The translations under genes were made by a program, and so were the position numbers. Below the pieces are notes generated by a model. That model saw only the letters and a list, made by a program, of their open reading frames with translations. It was not told where the DNA came from and did not search any database. From positions 1-64,000 of the IMG/VR virus record IMGVR_UViG_3300044701_003160: a DNA stretch of 64,000 nucleotides. The stretch is one strand, 5' to 3'. This document shows positions 6,250-14,952 of the stretch, piece after piece (position 1 is the stretch's first letter; each line of letters opens with the position of its first letter). This stretch comes from a virus.

Positions 6250-9096
6250 TTAGTACATATCCTCATCCCATCTTTCTCCGCTTAAGTATTGTGCATCATA
6301 GGGGTAAGTATGGAAATTTCTCTTGGGGCAAGAAAGATCAATACCTGTTCTTGGGAAGGATTTAAATGCTAAAGGTAAAACAGATTTACTAACTTCGTAG
6401 GTTTCATTCCATTTTTCTGCATTATCATATAAGTATTTTTCTGGTTCAATTAGCATTCTTTTAATTCTATTATCAAATCTGGTACAGTAATGAGCACCGA
6501 TATAAGTCTCTGGTCTGGTTAAGAAGTTTGCATATTCTGCAAGTTCATACTTTCCAACTCTAACTTTGTCAATCAAACTATTATATTCTAGAGGAATATC
6601 AAAGAGGTATACTAAGTCTTCAGTTTTACCCCAAAAAATGTGATCTCTGGGATGAAAGACAAAGTTTGGAAATATTCCACCAACAAAGAGTTTATGATCG
6701 GTATGATTTTTTTTGAAGAAATCATACATCTTTACCATACTTTCTGTGGTATATTTCTGATCGGATCTCATTTTAGCTGCAAATTCAGTCTTGCATTCTT
6801 TAATCCCACATAAAGATGTAACAATTTGCAAGTTTTTGTTGCAAGTACCTGGAGTTGAAGGATATTTACTTCTTACAAATATTACATTATCATTATAATA
6901 TTTTTGTTGCTTATCATCTTCCCAACAAGAAACAATAATATTATTCACAAAGGGAAGTTTTAAATAATCTGAAATTATTTCGTCAGTATAATCATCATAT
7001 TGCCCCTGAAGAACAATATCAATCTTATCATTTTGTACTATATCAAATATTTCTACTTTCTCTTCTACTTTTGGATTGTCGTATGAAAAATAGATAATAA
7101 ATTGACCGAGATAAGTATTCTTCCAGTATTCTCTAAAGTCATACAGATATTGATCGTTAAAGATATCTTGTGTTACATCTTTTCCATTTCTTTCATAGAC
7201 GTGAAGATCTGAGCAATCTATTAGATAAAGATTACGAAATTCTATGAATTTTTCTACGGCATTATGGTGATCATTAATATGCCATTCTCCTGCACAATTT
7301 CTAACATTATTGCGAATGTACTCATAATTTTGTTTTGTGAAAATTGAATACTCTCCACCCTCACAATCAAACTTTAAGAAGTCAATCTTATTAATATTAT
7401 ATTCACTTATAATATTTTCAAATGTTGTAGTGCAGTAGGTATTTCCATTATGTTGGTAAATATATTCTCCACTCTCACCAATTATTTTTGATGATTCCTC
7501 TTTGTCACCAATTCCCTTGTTAATAATAGTAACTGGTCCATGGCCAATATTCTTTTTTAAGTACTCAACAATTGTATTTGAAGGTTCTACACAATAAACG
7601 TGTTTTGGATTTTTGTTTAATATAGAATATGTAAATGACCCACAGTTTGCTCCTGCATCAAAAACAATATCGCCTTCACTTACTTGATGATGCTTTTCAT
7701 AAGTTCTTTCAATAAAGTTCTCATTACTGAACATTTGAGCATATTCTGGATCTGTGGGCCCCCAATCAAAATTTGTTGGAACTAAAAAATCACTAAAATA
7801 ATTCTTTAAGTTGTTGAGAACAATATTTCTATGATCTTCACTCATATTATAGTTGTCAAGTAAATCTTTAAATAAGAGACCAGATTCTTCATTTTTACCC
7901 CACCACCATCCTGAAATTGCTTTCAGTAGTATCAATCCATATTTTCCTGGATACTCAACGTCACTCTCAAGTGGTTTGACATTAAAATCTGCGAATGTTA
8001 ATGCAGTATTTGCATAGATGTAACAATCTTGCCACTGATCTTTCTTTTCAGAGAATTTACCCAATAAGTAATATGCTTCTGGTCTATTCGGAAGTAGGCA
8101 AAGTGCTTGCTGCAGAATACCTTTCGCAGTTAAATCTCTTGTTCCTTGCTTATCATAACAATTAGATGCGTGAATTAATGCCTCATATGCAAAAGTATCA
8201 TCATCTGCTCTCTCCGCACAACGGAGAAAATAAGATAAAGCAGGTGATGAATGTCCTTCTTTCTCATACCAAAGACCCAAGGCAAAGTTTTTTTCTGCAT
8301 TTTCTGGATCTAATGCATATTCAATTAAAACTTCTTCAATATCAGTTTTTGTATTGTTATCTGGAATTCCCATAATTTTTTTCAGCGAAACTTTATTCTT
8401 GTTTTCTTTCCACCAGTTAACTACAAAGTCATAACTTTCGTTGTGGTAACCTTTTTGGCCATCAAATTCTTTAAATGTTGTAGGTATGTCAATATTTTCA
8501 ACAAACAATTCAATACTATAAACCTTTCCGTGCCCGAAAAATAAAACATTTTCTGGCATAGGAACAAAATTGCCAGGTATCGTAACATCATAGACATCAC
8601 CAAAAATATGTCTATCAATTATCTTCTTGGCATATTCTCTAGTGATAATATAAGCAGTAGCCGACCAGTCATCGTGAGATTTTTCTCTTAGTTCTATGTT
8701 TTGATAGAAGGGTCTTACAGTTGCTAGATGAACGCATTCCGCATCATCTGGAAGATTACTAATAAATTCTTCCCAAGTAAAATTCCAATATTTTACAAGT
8801 TCAAAACTTACATCATCCTCACAAAAGAATGCATAATCATCATCACATTCTTCGTACCATTTTTTAATTGCTTTAAGGTGAGAAATTATAGTTCCTCTAG
8901 TACCAGAATCTAAAGTATCTAATAGTTCTCCTGTAATTTTGTCATCACATTCAGAGAATCTTTTGGATATAATTGGATAAACTGAACTAATATTATATTC
9001 AGAAAATTGTTGTTGCAATAAGTTTTGCCTATCTACACTTTCCTCAAGAGAAATATAATAAACTTTAGGAAAGTGTTTTAATTTATTTGAAATCAT
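6250..9096 (-). CDS. Multidomain GT25 / TPR / FkbM methyltransferase / WavE-like protein, 948 aa
   Basis: Four domains are visible in order. Residues about 8-240: GT25 (LPS-type) glycosyltransferase with VYYISLEESVDRQ near the start and FFCEDDVSFE near residue 95. About 265-430: TPR-like helical repeats (FALGLWYEKEG, AYYLLGKFSEKK). About 478-660: FkbM-type SAM methyltransferase with VFDAGANCGSF and LKFDCEGGE. About 697-945: WavE-like LPS synthesis domain (IVLQGQYDD, AKMRSDQKY). Start chosen at the first ATG (9096); the longer frame would need TTG. It overlaps the epimerase gene by 14 bases and is the last gene of the operon. It probably transfers and methylates a sugar; acceptor unknown. Cytoplasmic. 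Confidence 0.85.
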   Translation of the reverse strand: MISNKLKHFPKVYYISLEESVDRQNLLQQQFSEYNISSVYPIISKRFSECDDKITGELLDTLDSGTRGTIISHLKAIKKWYEECDDDYAFFCEDDVSFELVKYWNFTWEEFISNLPDDAECVHLATVRPFYQNIELREKSHDDWSATAYIITREYAKKIIDRHIFGDVYDVTIPGNFVPMPENVLFFGHGKVYSIELFVENIDIPTTFKEFDGQKGYHNESYDFVVNWWKENKNKVSLKKIMGIPDNNTKTDIEEVLIEYALDPENAEKNFALGLWYEKEGHSSPALSYFLRCAERADDDTFAYEALIHASNCYDKQGTRDLTAKGILQQALCLLPNRPEAYYLLGKFSEKKDQWQDCYIYANTALTFADFNVKPLESDVEYPGKYGLILLKAISGWWWGKNEESGLLFKDLLDNYNMSEDHRNIVLNNLKNYFSDFLVPTNFDWGPTDPEYAQMFSNENFIERTYEKHHQVSEGDIVFDAGANCGSFTYSILNKNPKHVYCVEPSNTIVEYLKKNIGHGPVTIINKGIGDKEESSKIIGESGEYIYQHNGNTYCTTTFENIISEYNINKIDFLKFDCEGGEYSIFTKQNYEYIRNNVRNCAGEWHINDHHNAVEKFIEFRNLYLIDCSDLHVYERNGKDVTQDIFNDQYLYDFREYWKNTYLGQFIIYFSYDNPKVEEKVEIFDIVQNDKIDIVLQGQYDDYTDEIISDYLKLPFVNNIIVSCWEDDKQQKYYNDNVIFVRSKYPSTPGTCNKNLQIVTSLCGIKECKTEFAAKMRSDQKYTTESMVKMYDFFKKNHTDHKLFVGGIFPNFVFHPRDHIFWGKTEDLVYLFDIPLEYNSLIDKVRVGKYELAEYANFLTRPETYIGAHYCTRFDNRIKRMLIEPEKYLYDNAEKWNETYEVSKSVLPLAFKSFPRTGIDLSCPKRNFHTYPYDAQYLSGERWDEDMY

Positions 9097-10078
9097 TTTT
9101 AATTTGCACGGCAACTTGTTTAATCAAATCTTCAATATTTAAATTAGGTTTCCACTCAAGGATTTTTTGTGCTTTTTCAAAAGAACCAATAGATTTTCTA
9201 ATAGTCTCTTGCCTCACAGTTTCTTTATTTAGAGCATATTTGCCATCGAACAATTTTGGATATCTACTCCAAAGTTCCTCTGCGGGTTTATATGAAAGAG
9301 GTATGTGATTGCAATTTAGTGCTTCAGAAACCCATTTTCCAATTTGATTTACACTATAATTTAAACCAGTACAAACATTAAAAGTATCATTCGGTTTCTT
9401 TTTTAAACAAATTTCTATCATAGAAATAATATCTTCAACCCAAATAAAATCTCTGGTTTGAGTTCCATCACCACTTAAACAAGGAGATACTCCAGAAAGG
9501 AACTCTCTTACCAGAAAATTTACCAAAGGTGGATGAGTTCTACGATAATCTCCATCTGGACCAAAAACATTAAAGAACCGAAGAGTGGTAATTTGCATAT
9601 TGTAGTTTTCCCTGTAAGATTCTACAATATCTTCGGCCATCTTTTTTGAAGATGAATAGTATAACTTTGGATTTAACTCTAAGTTTTCTGTAAAAATATC
9701 TACTTCACAATTTTCATATACTGCACTCGTGCTGGAAAAAATAATATGAGGGATTTCGTGATTCTTAGCAAATTCTAAAATATTTGCAACACCACCAACA
9801 TTTGTCCAAATTGTTTCTAGTGGATTTATTTCACAATCTGGAAGTGATGTTATTGCTGCCAAATGAATGATAGCATCAAACTTTGAATCTAATAAAGCAA
9901 AGGGTTTTGAAATATCAATATTAAAAAATGGAGCAATTAACTCTCCATTTACCTCAAGGTTTGATTTGTATCCATTTCTGAGGCTATCAACTAAAACCAA
10001 ATCGTGTCCGTTTTCAATTAATCTTTTAGAGATACCACAACCAATCTGGCCAGCAGCACCTGTAACAAGTATCTTCAT
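9083..10078 (-). CDS. NAD-dependent nucleotide-sugar epimerase/dehydratase (extended SDR), 331 aa
   Basis: Classic extended short-chain dehydrogenase/reductase. The Rossmann motif VTGAAGQIGCGIS is at residues 5-17, DIS and HLAAITS in the cofactor site, and the catalytic YSSSK is near residue 140 with the upstream Ser in FSSTSAVY. C-terminal residues RDFIWVEDII are typical of UDP-glucose 4-epimerase-like enzymes. It interconverts a nucleotide sugar, most likely UDP- or dTDP-linked. The ATG overlaps the stop of the nucleotidyltransferase gene as ATGA (10075-10078), and its 3' end overlaps the giant glycosyltransferase gene. Confidence 0.9.
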   Translation of the reverse strand: MKILVTGAAGQIGCGISKRLIENGHDLVLVDSLRNGYKSNLEVNGELIAPFFNIDISKPFALLDSKFDAIIHLAAITSLPDCEINPLETIWTNVGGVANILEFAKNHEIPHIIFSSTSAVYENCEVDIFTENLELNPKLYYSSSKKMAEDIVESYRENYNMQITTLRFFNVFGPDGDYRRTHPPLVNFLVREFLSGVSPCLSGDGTQTRDFIWVEDIISMIEICLKKKPNDTFNVCTGLNYSVNQIGKWVSEALNCNHIPLSYKPAEELWSRYPKLFDGKYALNKETVRQETIRKSIGSFEKAQKILEWKPNLNIEDLIKQVAVQIKNDFK

Positions 10079-11133
10079 TCAAAAAACTCCTTTAGATTAT
10101 TTGCATTTCGTGGAATGTTGATGCCCTTGGCAGAAGGATATGGATTGCTTCTTGCAAAATCATTAATCACTACTCTCTGTGCGTGAGGTAATCCCATAAT
10201 CAGTTGATCATAAGGAATACCCTTCTCCTCCATTTCAAACACAGTAGTTTCCCTATGTTCTTCTGGTCTACTCGTTGTAAGAATAATCTTAACTTTACCA
10301 GAAGAATAAAGTTCATTTAGGTAATCTATATTCTCTTGTATTGCAGTTCCTTCTCCAACATAAGGTGGAAAATGAGTAGAAGAATTAGTCACCAAAGTTC
10401 CATCAATATCCACAAACAAACATTTATATTGTTTCTTATATGTATTCCAAGCATCTAGAGTTCCCCAATCCTTAAAGTTGGTTGTGGGCAATCCACGGAA
10501 AAGAGAACCAGAAAGTATCATTTCAAATATGATATGACTGACATAACATTCACCATCAATATCTGACAGTTTCTTATAGATCTCGCAGAATTCTAGAGCA
10601 CTTGCAAATCCATATCCACCAACAGAGAAAGTGGAACTAATCACCCTCTTCTCTACAATATTTGTAATGATATGGTTGATATCAAACTGCAAATAACTCT
10701 TGGTTTTTGCATTAATATTTTCCATATCATTCAGGTCAAAGTATGCAACCTGATTGATTGGTTCTGCAATCTCACACTCATAATATCCATCAGAGTCCTT
10801 GATGAATATGAATCCATCAATATTGGATTTATGAATGAGTTCACATACAGTTTCAGACTGTGATTTAGTTTGCTCGTCAAGAAATACGATATGAGACTTC
10901 TCCAGAAGACCTAGTTCATCCAGTTCGTGTGAGAAACCCTTATGAAATTGATATTTCTCTTCGTGTTGCTTTAAGCAAGCAAAGTAAATATCATCAAAGA
11001 ATTCTAGATTTAGTCCAAGTATTGATTCTATAGCCATAAAACGACCAGTCATCGGATGAGTAAGCATCCATTTTGGCCTCATATTTGGAAATCTAGATGA
11101 TTTCCCTGCCATAGGAACTATTAAAGTTCTCAT
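10075..11133 (-). CDS. Nucleotidyltransferase fused to HAD phosphatase, 352 aa
   Basis: Residues about 1-230 are a sugar- or choline-phosphate nucleotidyltransferase-like domain, with the N-terminal PMAGKSSRFPNMRPK (a G-x-G-x-R-F...PK variant). From about 235 there is a HAD domain starting FVDIDGTLV, with LTTSRP as motif II. The start at 11133 (MRTLIVPMAGKS) lies inside the end of the kinase gene, a 41-base overlap. Fusion with HAD and pairing with an APH kinase suggest phosphorylation then nucleotide activation of a small sugar, polyol or alcohol; the substrate is not evident. Confidence 0.8.
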   Translation of the reverse strand: MRTLIVPMAGKSSRFPNMRPKWMLTHPMTGRFMAIESILGLNLEFFDDIYFACLKQHEEKYQFHKGFSHELDELGLLEKSHIVFLDEQTKSQSETVCELIHKSNIDGFIFIKDSDGYYECEIAEPINQVAYFDLNDMENINAKTKSYLQFDINHIITNIVEKRVISSTFSVGGYGFASALEFCEIYKKLSDIDGECYVSHIIFEMILSGSLFRGLPTTNFKDWGTLDAWNTYKKQYKCLFVDIDGTLVTNSSTHFPPYVGEGTAIQENIDYLNELYSSGKVKIILTTSRPEEHRETTVFEMEEKGIPYDQLIMGLPHAQRVVINDFARSNPYPSAKGINIPRNANNLKEFFE

Positions 11134-11946
11134 ACAATTTTGTTGAAGATAAAATATTATCAAGTATAATTCCTTGATGTGAATTTGTCAAATATGGTTC
11201 TATTCTTAATATGTTAATAGTGTCAAGAACATCAAAACTTGAACTATGAATAAAATACTCGTACCTACTTTCCAGTTTCTCCCAAATGTATCTGTAAGTT
11301 TGAATAATACGAACAGAAGAAAGATTCTGAACCTTCAAACTCCAAAGATAATGTAAATCTTGTTTGATTTTTACAAGATCACATAGAAAACTATCCACAT
11401 AACAATCAAGAAAATCAATAAAGAACAAACGATTTGGATGAAAAAGGATATTGCTAAATGTCAAATCACCGTGACAAAATGTATTTGGAACAATTACTCG
11501 ATTTTCTTGAATTGAATTTTCTAGATAATCAATATAGTTTTTATGCGAACTATTTTCTTTGAGTGTTTGGATCTTACTTAAAACTTGATTAGTTACATCA
11601 ACCATCCTAAATCTGGATGAAAGATAATCAAAGTAACCAAAGAGAGTTTCAATTACAAAATCAATATTTTCTTTACTTGCAGAAGAAAAGAAATCATAAA
11701 AGGATAATCCCGGAACATATTCCATATCAAAAAAATATAAGTTCTCCTTGTTTACACTTAGAACTTTAGGAGTATCTATATTTTTTAATATTAAATTATA
11801 AAAAAAAATTGTTTATCTACTTGCTTTGATAATCTGAAATTATATTCAGAGGAAGATGAGTACTTACGAAGAGTACTATTGTCTAGAAGTTCTAGTTTGC
11901 ACCCAGACAATCCAGTATCAAATTGGTTTTTAATAATGTGCGTCAT
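11093..11946 (-). pseudogene. APH/choline-kinase-family kinase split by a -1 shift in a T9 run
   Basis: The gene starts with ATG at 11946, overlapping the previous TGA as ATGA, and reads MTHIIKNQFDTGLSGCKLEL as far as a run of nine T (11800-11808). Frame 0 then stops after six codons. One extra base restores a frame that continues FYNLILKNIDTPK into MEYVPGLSFYDFF and ends at 11093. The joined protein is 284 aa with the APH catalytic motif HGDLTFSNILF (about residue 159) and FIDFLD (metal-binding Asp). With one added base the length is exactly 285 codons. It could be a true frameshift mutation, a homopolymer sequencing error, or programmed -1 slippage on U9. Its place between glycan genes suggests it phosphorylates a sugar or alcohol. 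Confidence 0.8.
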
Positions 11947-13286
11947 TCTTTCATAAATTCTTCAATTGTTTGAGTGGAACCAATATTTCTCCACCAATTT
12001 AAATTATTATTATAAGATTCATAATGTGCCTTGTGAATTGGTTGTTTCTTTCCCTCTTCCGTATTTGGATCTAAATATGAAGGTAAGAAACTCAAATCCT
12101 CAGTAAACAAAGGAGCACCATAAACTTTACCTAATGGTGAGAATATAATTGTTTCAATCACAGGAATTTTTGCCCATTCGTCCCTAAGATGAACGTCACC
12201 GCCTTGGAGATTTAGATGAAACTTGCCGTCGTAATAGTATGCATCAATTAGTTTCTTTGCAAATTCTCTTTTAATAATATATGCACACCCAGACCAATCA
12301 CACCAGCAACGGTTTCTGAATCCAATTTTGAATGTATAAAATTCATATCTTAACCAAGCAAGTTGAACCATTTCCCAATCATTAGGAAGACTGTTATAGA
12401 AATCATCCCAAGTAAAGTTCCAGTATTGGACTAGTTCCATACTTAAATCATCTTCACAGAAGAAAGCAACTTCCTCTTCTGTATTATCATACCATTCTTT
12501 AATTGCCTTTAAGTGTGAAGTAACAGGGCCTCTGCTACCAATACTTAAGCGGTCAATATAATCACTTATAATTTTGTGTTGGGAATCATCATACTTCTGA
12601 AAGATATGCCCTGTGATATTCTCAATACCAAACTGAGAGAACTTTTGATGTAGTTTTTCTCTTCTTTCGGTACAGTAATCTACACTAATATAATGAACAG
12701 GAGGTAGATTCTTCAGTTTAGATGTATCTGGTTTATAGTGAATCCAGCACTTTTCTTCGGCAATAAAATCAGTCAGCAATTCGTTGACTGCCCGTTTAAC
12801 ACCAGGAAACCAATCATATTCTTCGTGATAATAATCGTGCCCTGCGAGTATTCCACCAGGTTTTACTTTAGGATACCAGGCAAGTATATCATCTCTCACA
12901 TCTTCGTATTCGTGTGAAGCATCAATAAAGACAAAATCGAGAGAGTTATCTTTAAATTTCTTTGCTGCTTCAAGAGAAGTCATCTTGAGAGGAAAATAAT
13001 ATTCTCCAACGGGTCTTAGATTATCAATAAAAATATCATAGAGTTTAGGCAACTCTTTCATTCCCTCGTGCTCTACACTTCCTTCCCAAGTATCTACACA
13101 AAAGAACTCAATATCTTTATTGGAATTAGCAATTTCAACGCACATATAGGCTGCCGATTTACCTTTCCAGCAACCAACTTCCACAAAACGACTTCCCGAA
13201 GGAAAGCGTTTTGCGATTCTGGAGTAAAGGTTGGGATAAGAAAACCAACCTTCACCAAAATTATCACTTCCGCAAATGTGTTCCAT
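11943..13286 (-). CDS. SAM methyltransferase fused to GT25 glycosyltransferase, 447 aa
   Basis: Residues about 10-190 are a class I methyltransferase of the CmcI/Methyltransf_24 type: FVEVGCWKGKSA near residue 35, FCVDTWEG, and FVFIDASHEYEDVRDD with KPGGILAGHDYY. Residues about 200-445 are a GT25-type glycosyltransferase: VHYISVDYCTERREKL, SRGPVTSHLKAIKEWYD, and FFCEDDLSMEL near 275. The second half resembles the N-terminal domain of the 6250-9096 protein, so the two are paralogous. Its ATG overlaps the upstream stop as TAATG (13284-13288) and its TGA overlaps the kinase ATG. Confidence 0.85.
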   Translation of the reverse strand: MEHICGSDNFGEGWFSYPNLYSRIAKRFPSGSRFVEVGCWKGKSAAYMCVEIANSNKDIEFFCVDTWEGSVEHEGMKELPKLYDIFIDNLRPVGEYYFPLKMTSLEAAKKFKDNSLDFVFIDASHEYEDVRDDILAWYPKVKPGGILAGHDYYHEEYDWFPGVKRAVNELLTDFIAEEKCWIHYKPDTSKLKNLPPVHYISVDYCTERREKLHQKFSQFGIENITGHIFQKYDDSQHKIISDYIDRLSIGSRGPVTSHLKAIKEWYDNTEEEVAFFCEDDLSMELVQYWNFTWDDFYNSLPNDWEMVQLAWLRYEFYTFKIGFRNRCWCDWSGCAYIIKREFAKKLIDAYYYDGKFHLNLQGGDVHLRDEWAKIPVIETIIFSPLGKVYGAPLFTEDLSFLPSYLDPNTEEGKKQPIHKAHYESYNNNLNWWRNIGSTQTIEEFMKE

Positions 13287-14920
13287 TATTTTAATTCAAG
13301 TAATACTGACTCTGGGTTTCCGTATAGTCTTCCGTCTACAGCAATCTTATGAGATGGAATGTATTTCTCAACTAATTCCGTCCAAGTTGAGGCCATTTCG
13401 TTATGAAATTCTATCGCAATATATTTAAAGTCCGCAAAACAAGTTGCATTTTCTAATAGATTTCTTTCACCACCTTCAATATCAATCTTAATAAAATCAT
13501 ATTTTGGAAGATTTTCTAATGTTGTTGTGGGAAGTTCGTTAAACTGAACTGTATGACTATCAGAATGCATATTATAACCACCCACATTTCCATCAGATTG
13601 CCCTAATGAAATTGTTTCTGCACCATAATACACAGCTTTGTTTATGACTTTAACTCTCCAATCATCTTTAAATCTATTTTGTATGTAATTATAATTTACA
13701 GGAACAGGTTCCATAATAACTGCTTCAGTCATCGTTGGAATTTTATCGAAGAATATTTTTACAACTTCTCCAGTACATCCCCCAACATCAAGAAATGATT
13801 TAATTTTTTTGTCTTTTAAGAAATCAATCACCGTTGCATAGAAAGGCATATTGGACCATTCAAGATTTGTATAATCCAAATGTCCGTCTAAAGTATCAGT
13901 TCCCCAATTTATTTGAGGTTCTATATTTTCAATTTGATTTATTACTCCTATGAAATTCAAAATAAAGTCTTTAGAAACTCTTACAAGATACGATGCATTA
14001 TCTTGAAAACCAAAGGTTATTAGAAAATCATTATTATATTCACACATTCCTACAGCAAATTCAATCTCACCATTTAAAAGTGAAAATTGTTCTGATACTT
14101 TTACAATATTCCAATTCTTATCCCATACAACAAACCGATGACGATATATTCCGTCTTTTCTTCCTGCAGGACTTTTTGTTAGATAAGTTTCGTGAAGTAA
14201 TGCAAATCTATAATCTCCCAGGGGAAGAACTTGAGAACCTCCACGAAGGTCTACACATCCCAAGTCTTTCCAATCACTTACACATACTCTATAAGTTTTA
14301 TTTGTTTGAATATCATATCTTACAATTTCAGTTCCATTTGTCCATTTCACATAATGATATGGAAGATCTAGAATGGGCATCCAATTCTTATTACAATACT
14401 CTAAAGTATCATCATCTCCTGGAATTGGAATACGATGTTGATTGATTTCTACTACACCATCTTCAGTAATCTCAAGTTCAGAAAGCTCCATACGACCAGT
14501 TCCAATTGGATCAAGGTCTCTTCTGACTCCAGTAATATACAACTTATCATCCCAACGAACGATACGAGCATCCTCTAATCCAACAAATTCCCAGAGTTCC
14601 TTATCTGGAAATCTAGAGGTATCAATAAGATTATGTCTTTTAATTCTCATATTTTCATCCATTTCGCACATATAATTCCAAGTGCGAAGATGCATATCAT
14701 TTTCTGGATGAATATACACCAGAGGACCCCAAGGGTGCTCGAACTTTTTCTTTTCAGAATGATATAAGGTGTAGTTAATGTTCCTTAAATTTACAAGAAT
14801 TTTACCGTTATCGTTGTAAATTGAAGGATTTGTGAGTGCAGGCCCCTTTAAATCTGATGAAGGAATAGTAAGAGGGTGAATACTGCCACCATTCTCCAAA
14901 GCAAGTTTGACGAAATTCAT
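13286..14920 (-). CDS. GH130-like propeller domain fused to FkbM methyltransferase, 544 aa
   Basis: Residues about 15-330 look like a five-bladed glycosidase/phosphorylase-type propeller: FVGLEDARIVRWDDKLYITG near residue 113 matches the GxEDxR signature of GH130-like proteins. Residues about 350-544 are an FkbM-type methyltransferase with SFLDVGGCTGEV (about 378) and FIKIDIEGGERNLL (about 478). It likely binds or processes a mannoside-like glycan and methylates it, though the carbohydrate is not evident. It is the first gene of the operon, 24 bases behind the late motif AATAAATA (14945-14952). Confidence 0.8.
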   Translation of the reverse strand: MNFVKLALENGGSIHPLTIPSSDLKGPALTNPSIYNDNGKILVNLRNINYTLYHSEKKKFEHPWGPLVYIHPENDMHLRTWNYMCEMDENMRIKRHNLIDTSRFPDKELWEFVGLEDARIVRWDDKLYITGVRRDLDPIGTGRMELSELEITEDGVVEINQHRIPIPGDDDTLEYCNKNWMPILDLPYHYVKWTNGTEIVRYDIQTNKTYRVCVSDWKDLGCVDLRGGSQVLPLGDYRFALLHETYLTKSPAGRKDGIYRHRFVVWDKNWNIVKVSEQFSLLNGEIEFAVGMCEYNNDFLITFGFQDNASYLVRVSKDFILNFIGVINQIENIEPQINWGTDTLDGHLDYTNLEWSNMPFYATVIDFLKDKKIKSFLDVGGCTGEVVKIFFDKIPTMTEAVIMEPVPVNYNYIQNRFKDDWRVKVINKAVYYGAETISLGQSDGNVGGYNMHSDSHTVQFNELPTTTLENLPKYDFIKIDIEGGERNLLENATCFADFKYIAIEFHNEMASTWTELVEKYIPSHKIAVDGRLYGNPESVLLELK

Positions 14921-14944
14921 AAAAGCATTATGTGTTCTTGAGAG

Positions 14945-14952
14945 TATTTATT
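14945..14952 (-). promoter_or_regulatory. Late promoter motif AATAAATA
   Basis: T4-type late promoter core on the minus strand, 24 bases before the ATG at 14920. It overlaps the TAA stop of the preceding fibre gene. It would put the six-gene glycan operon under late control. Confidence 0.6.
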
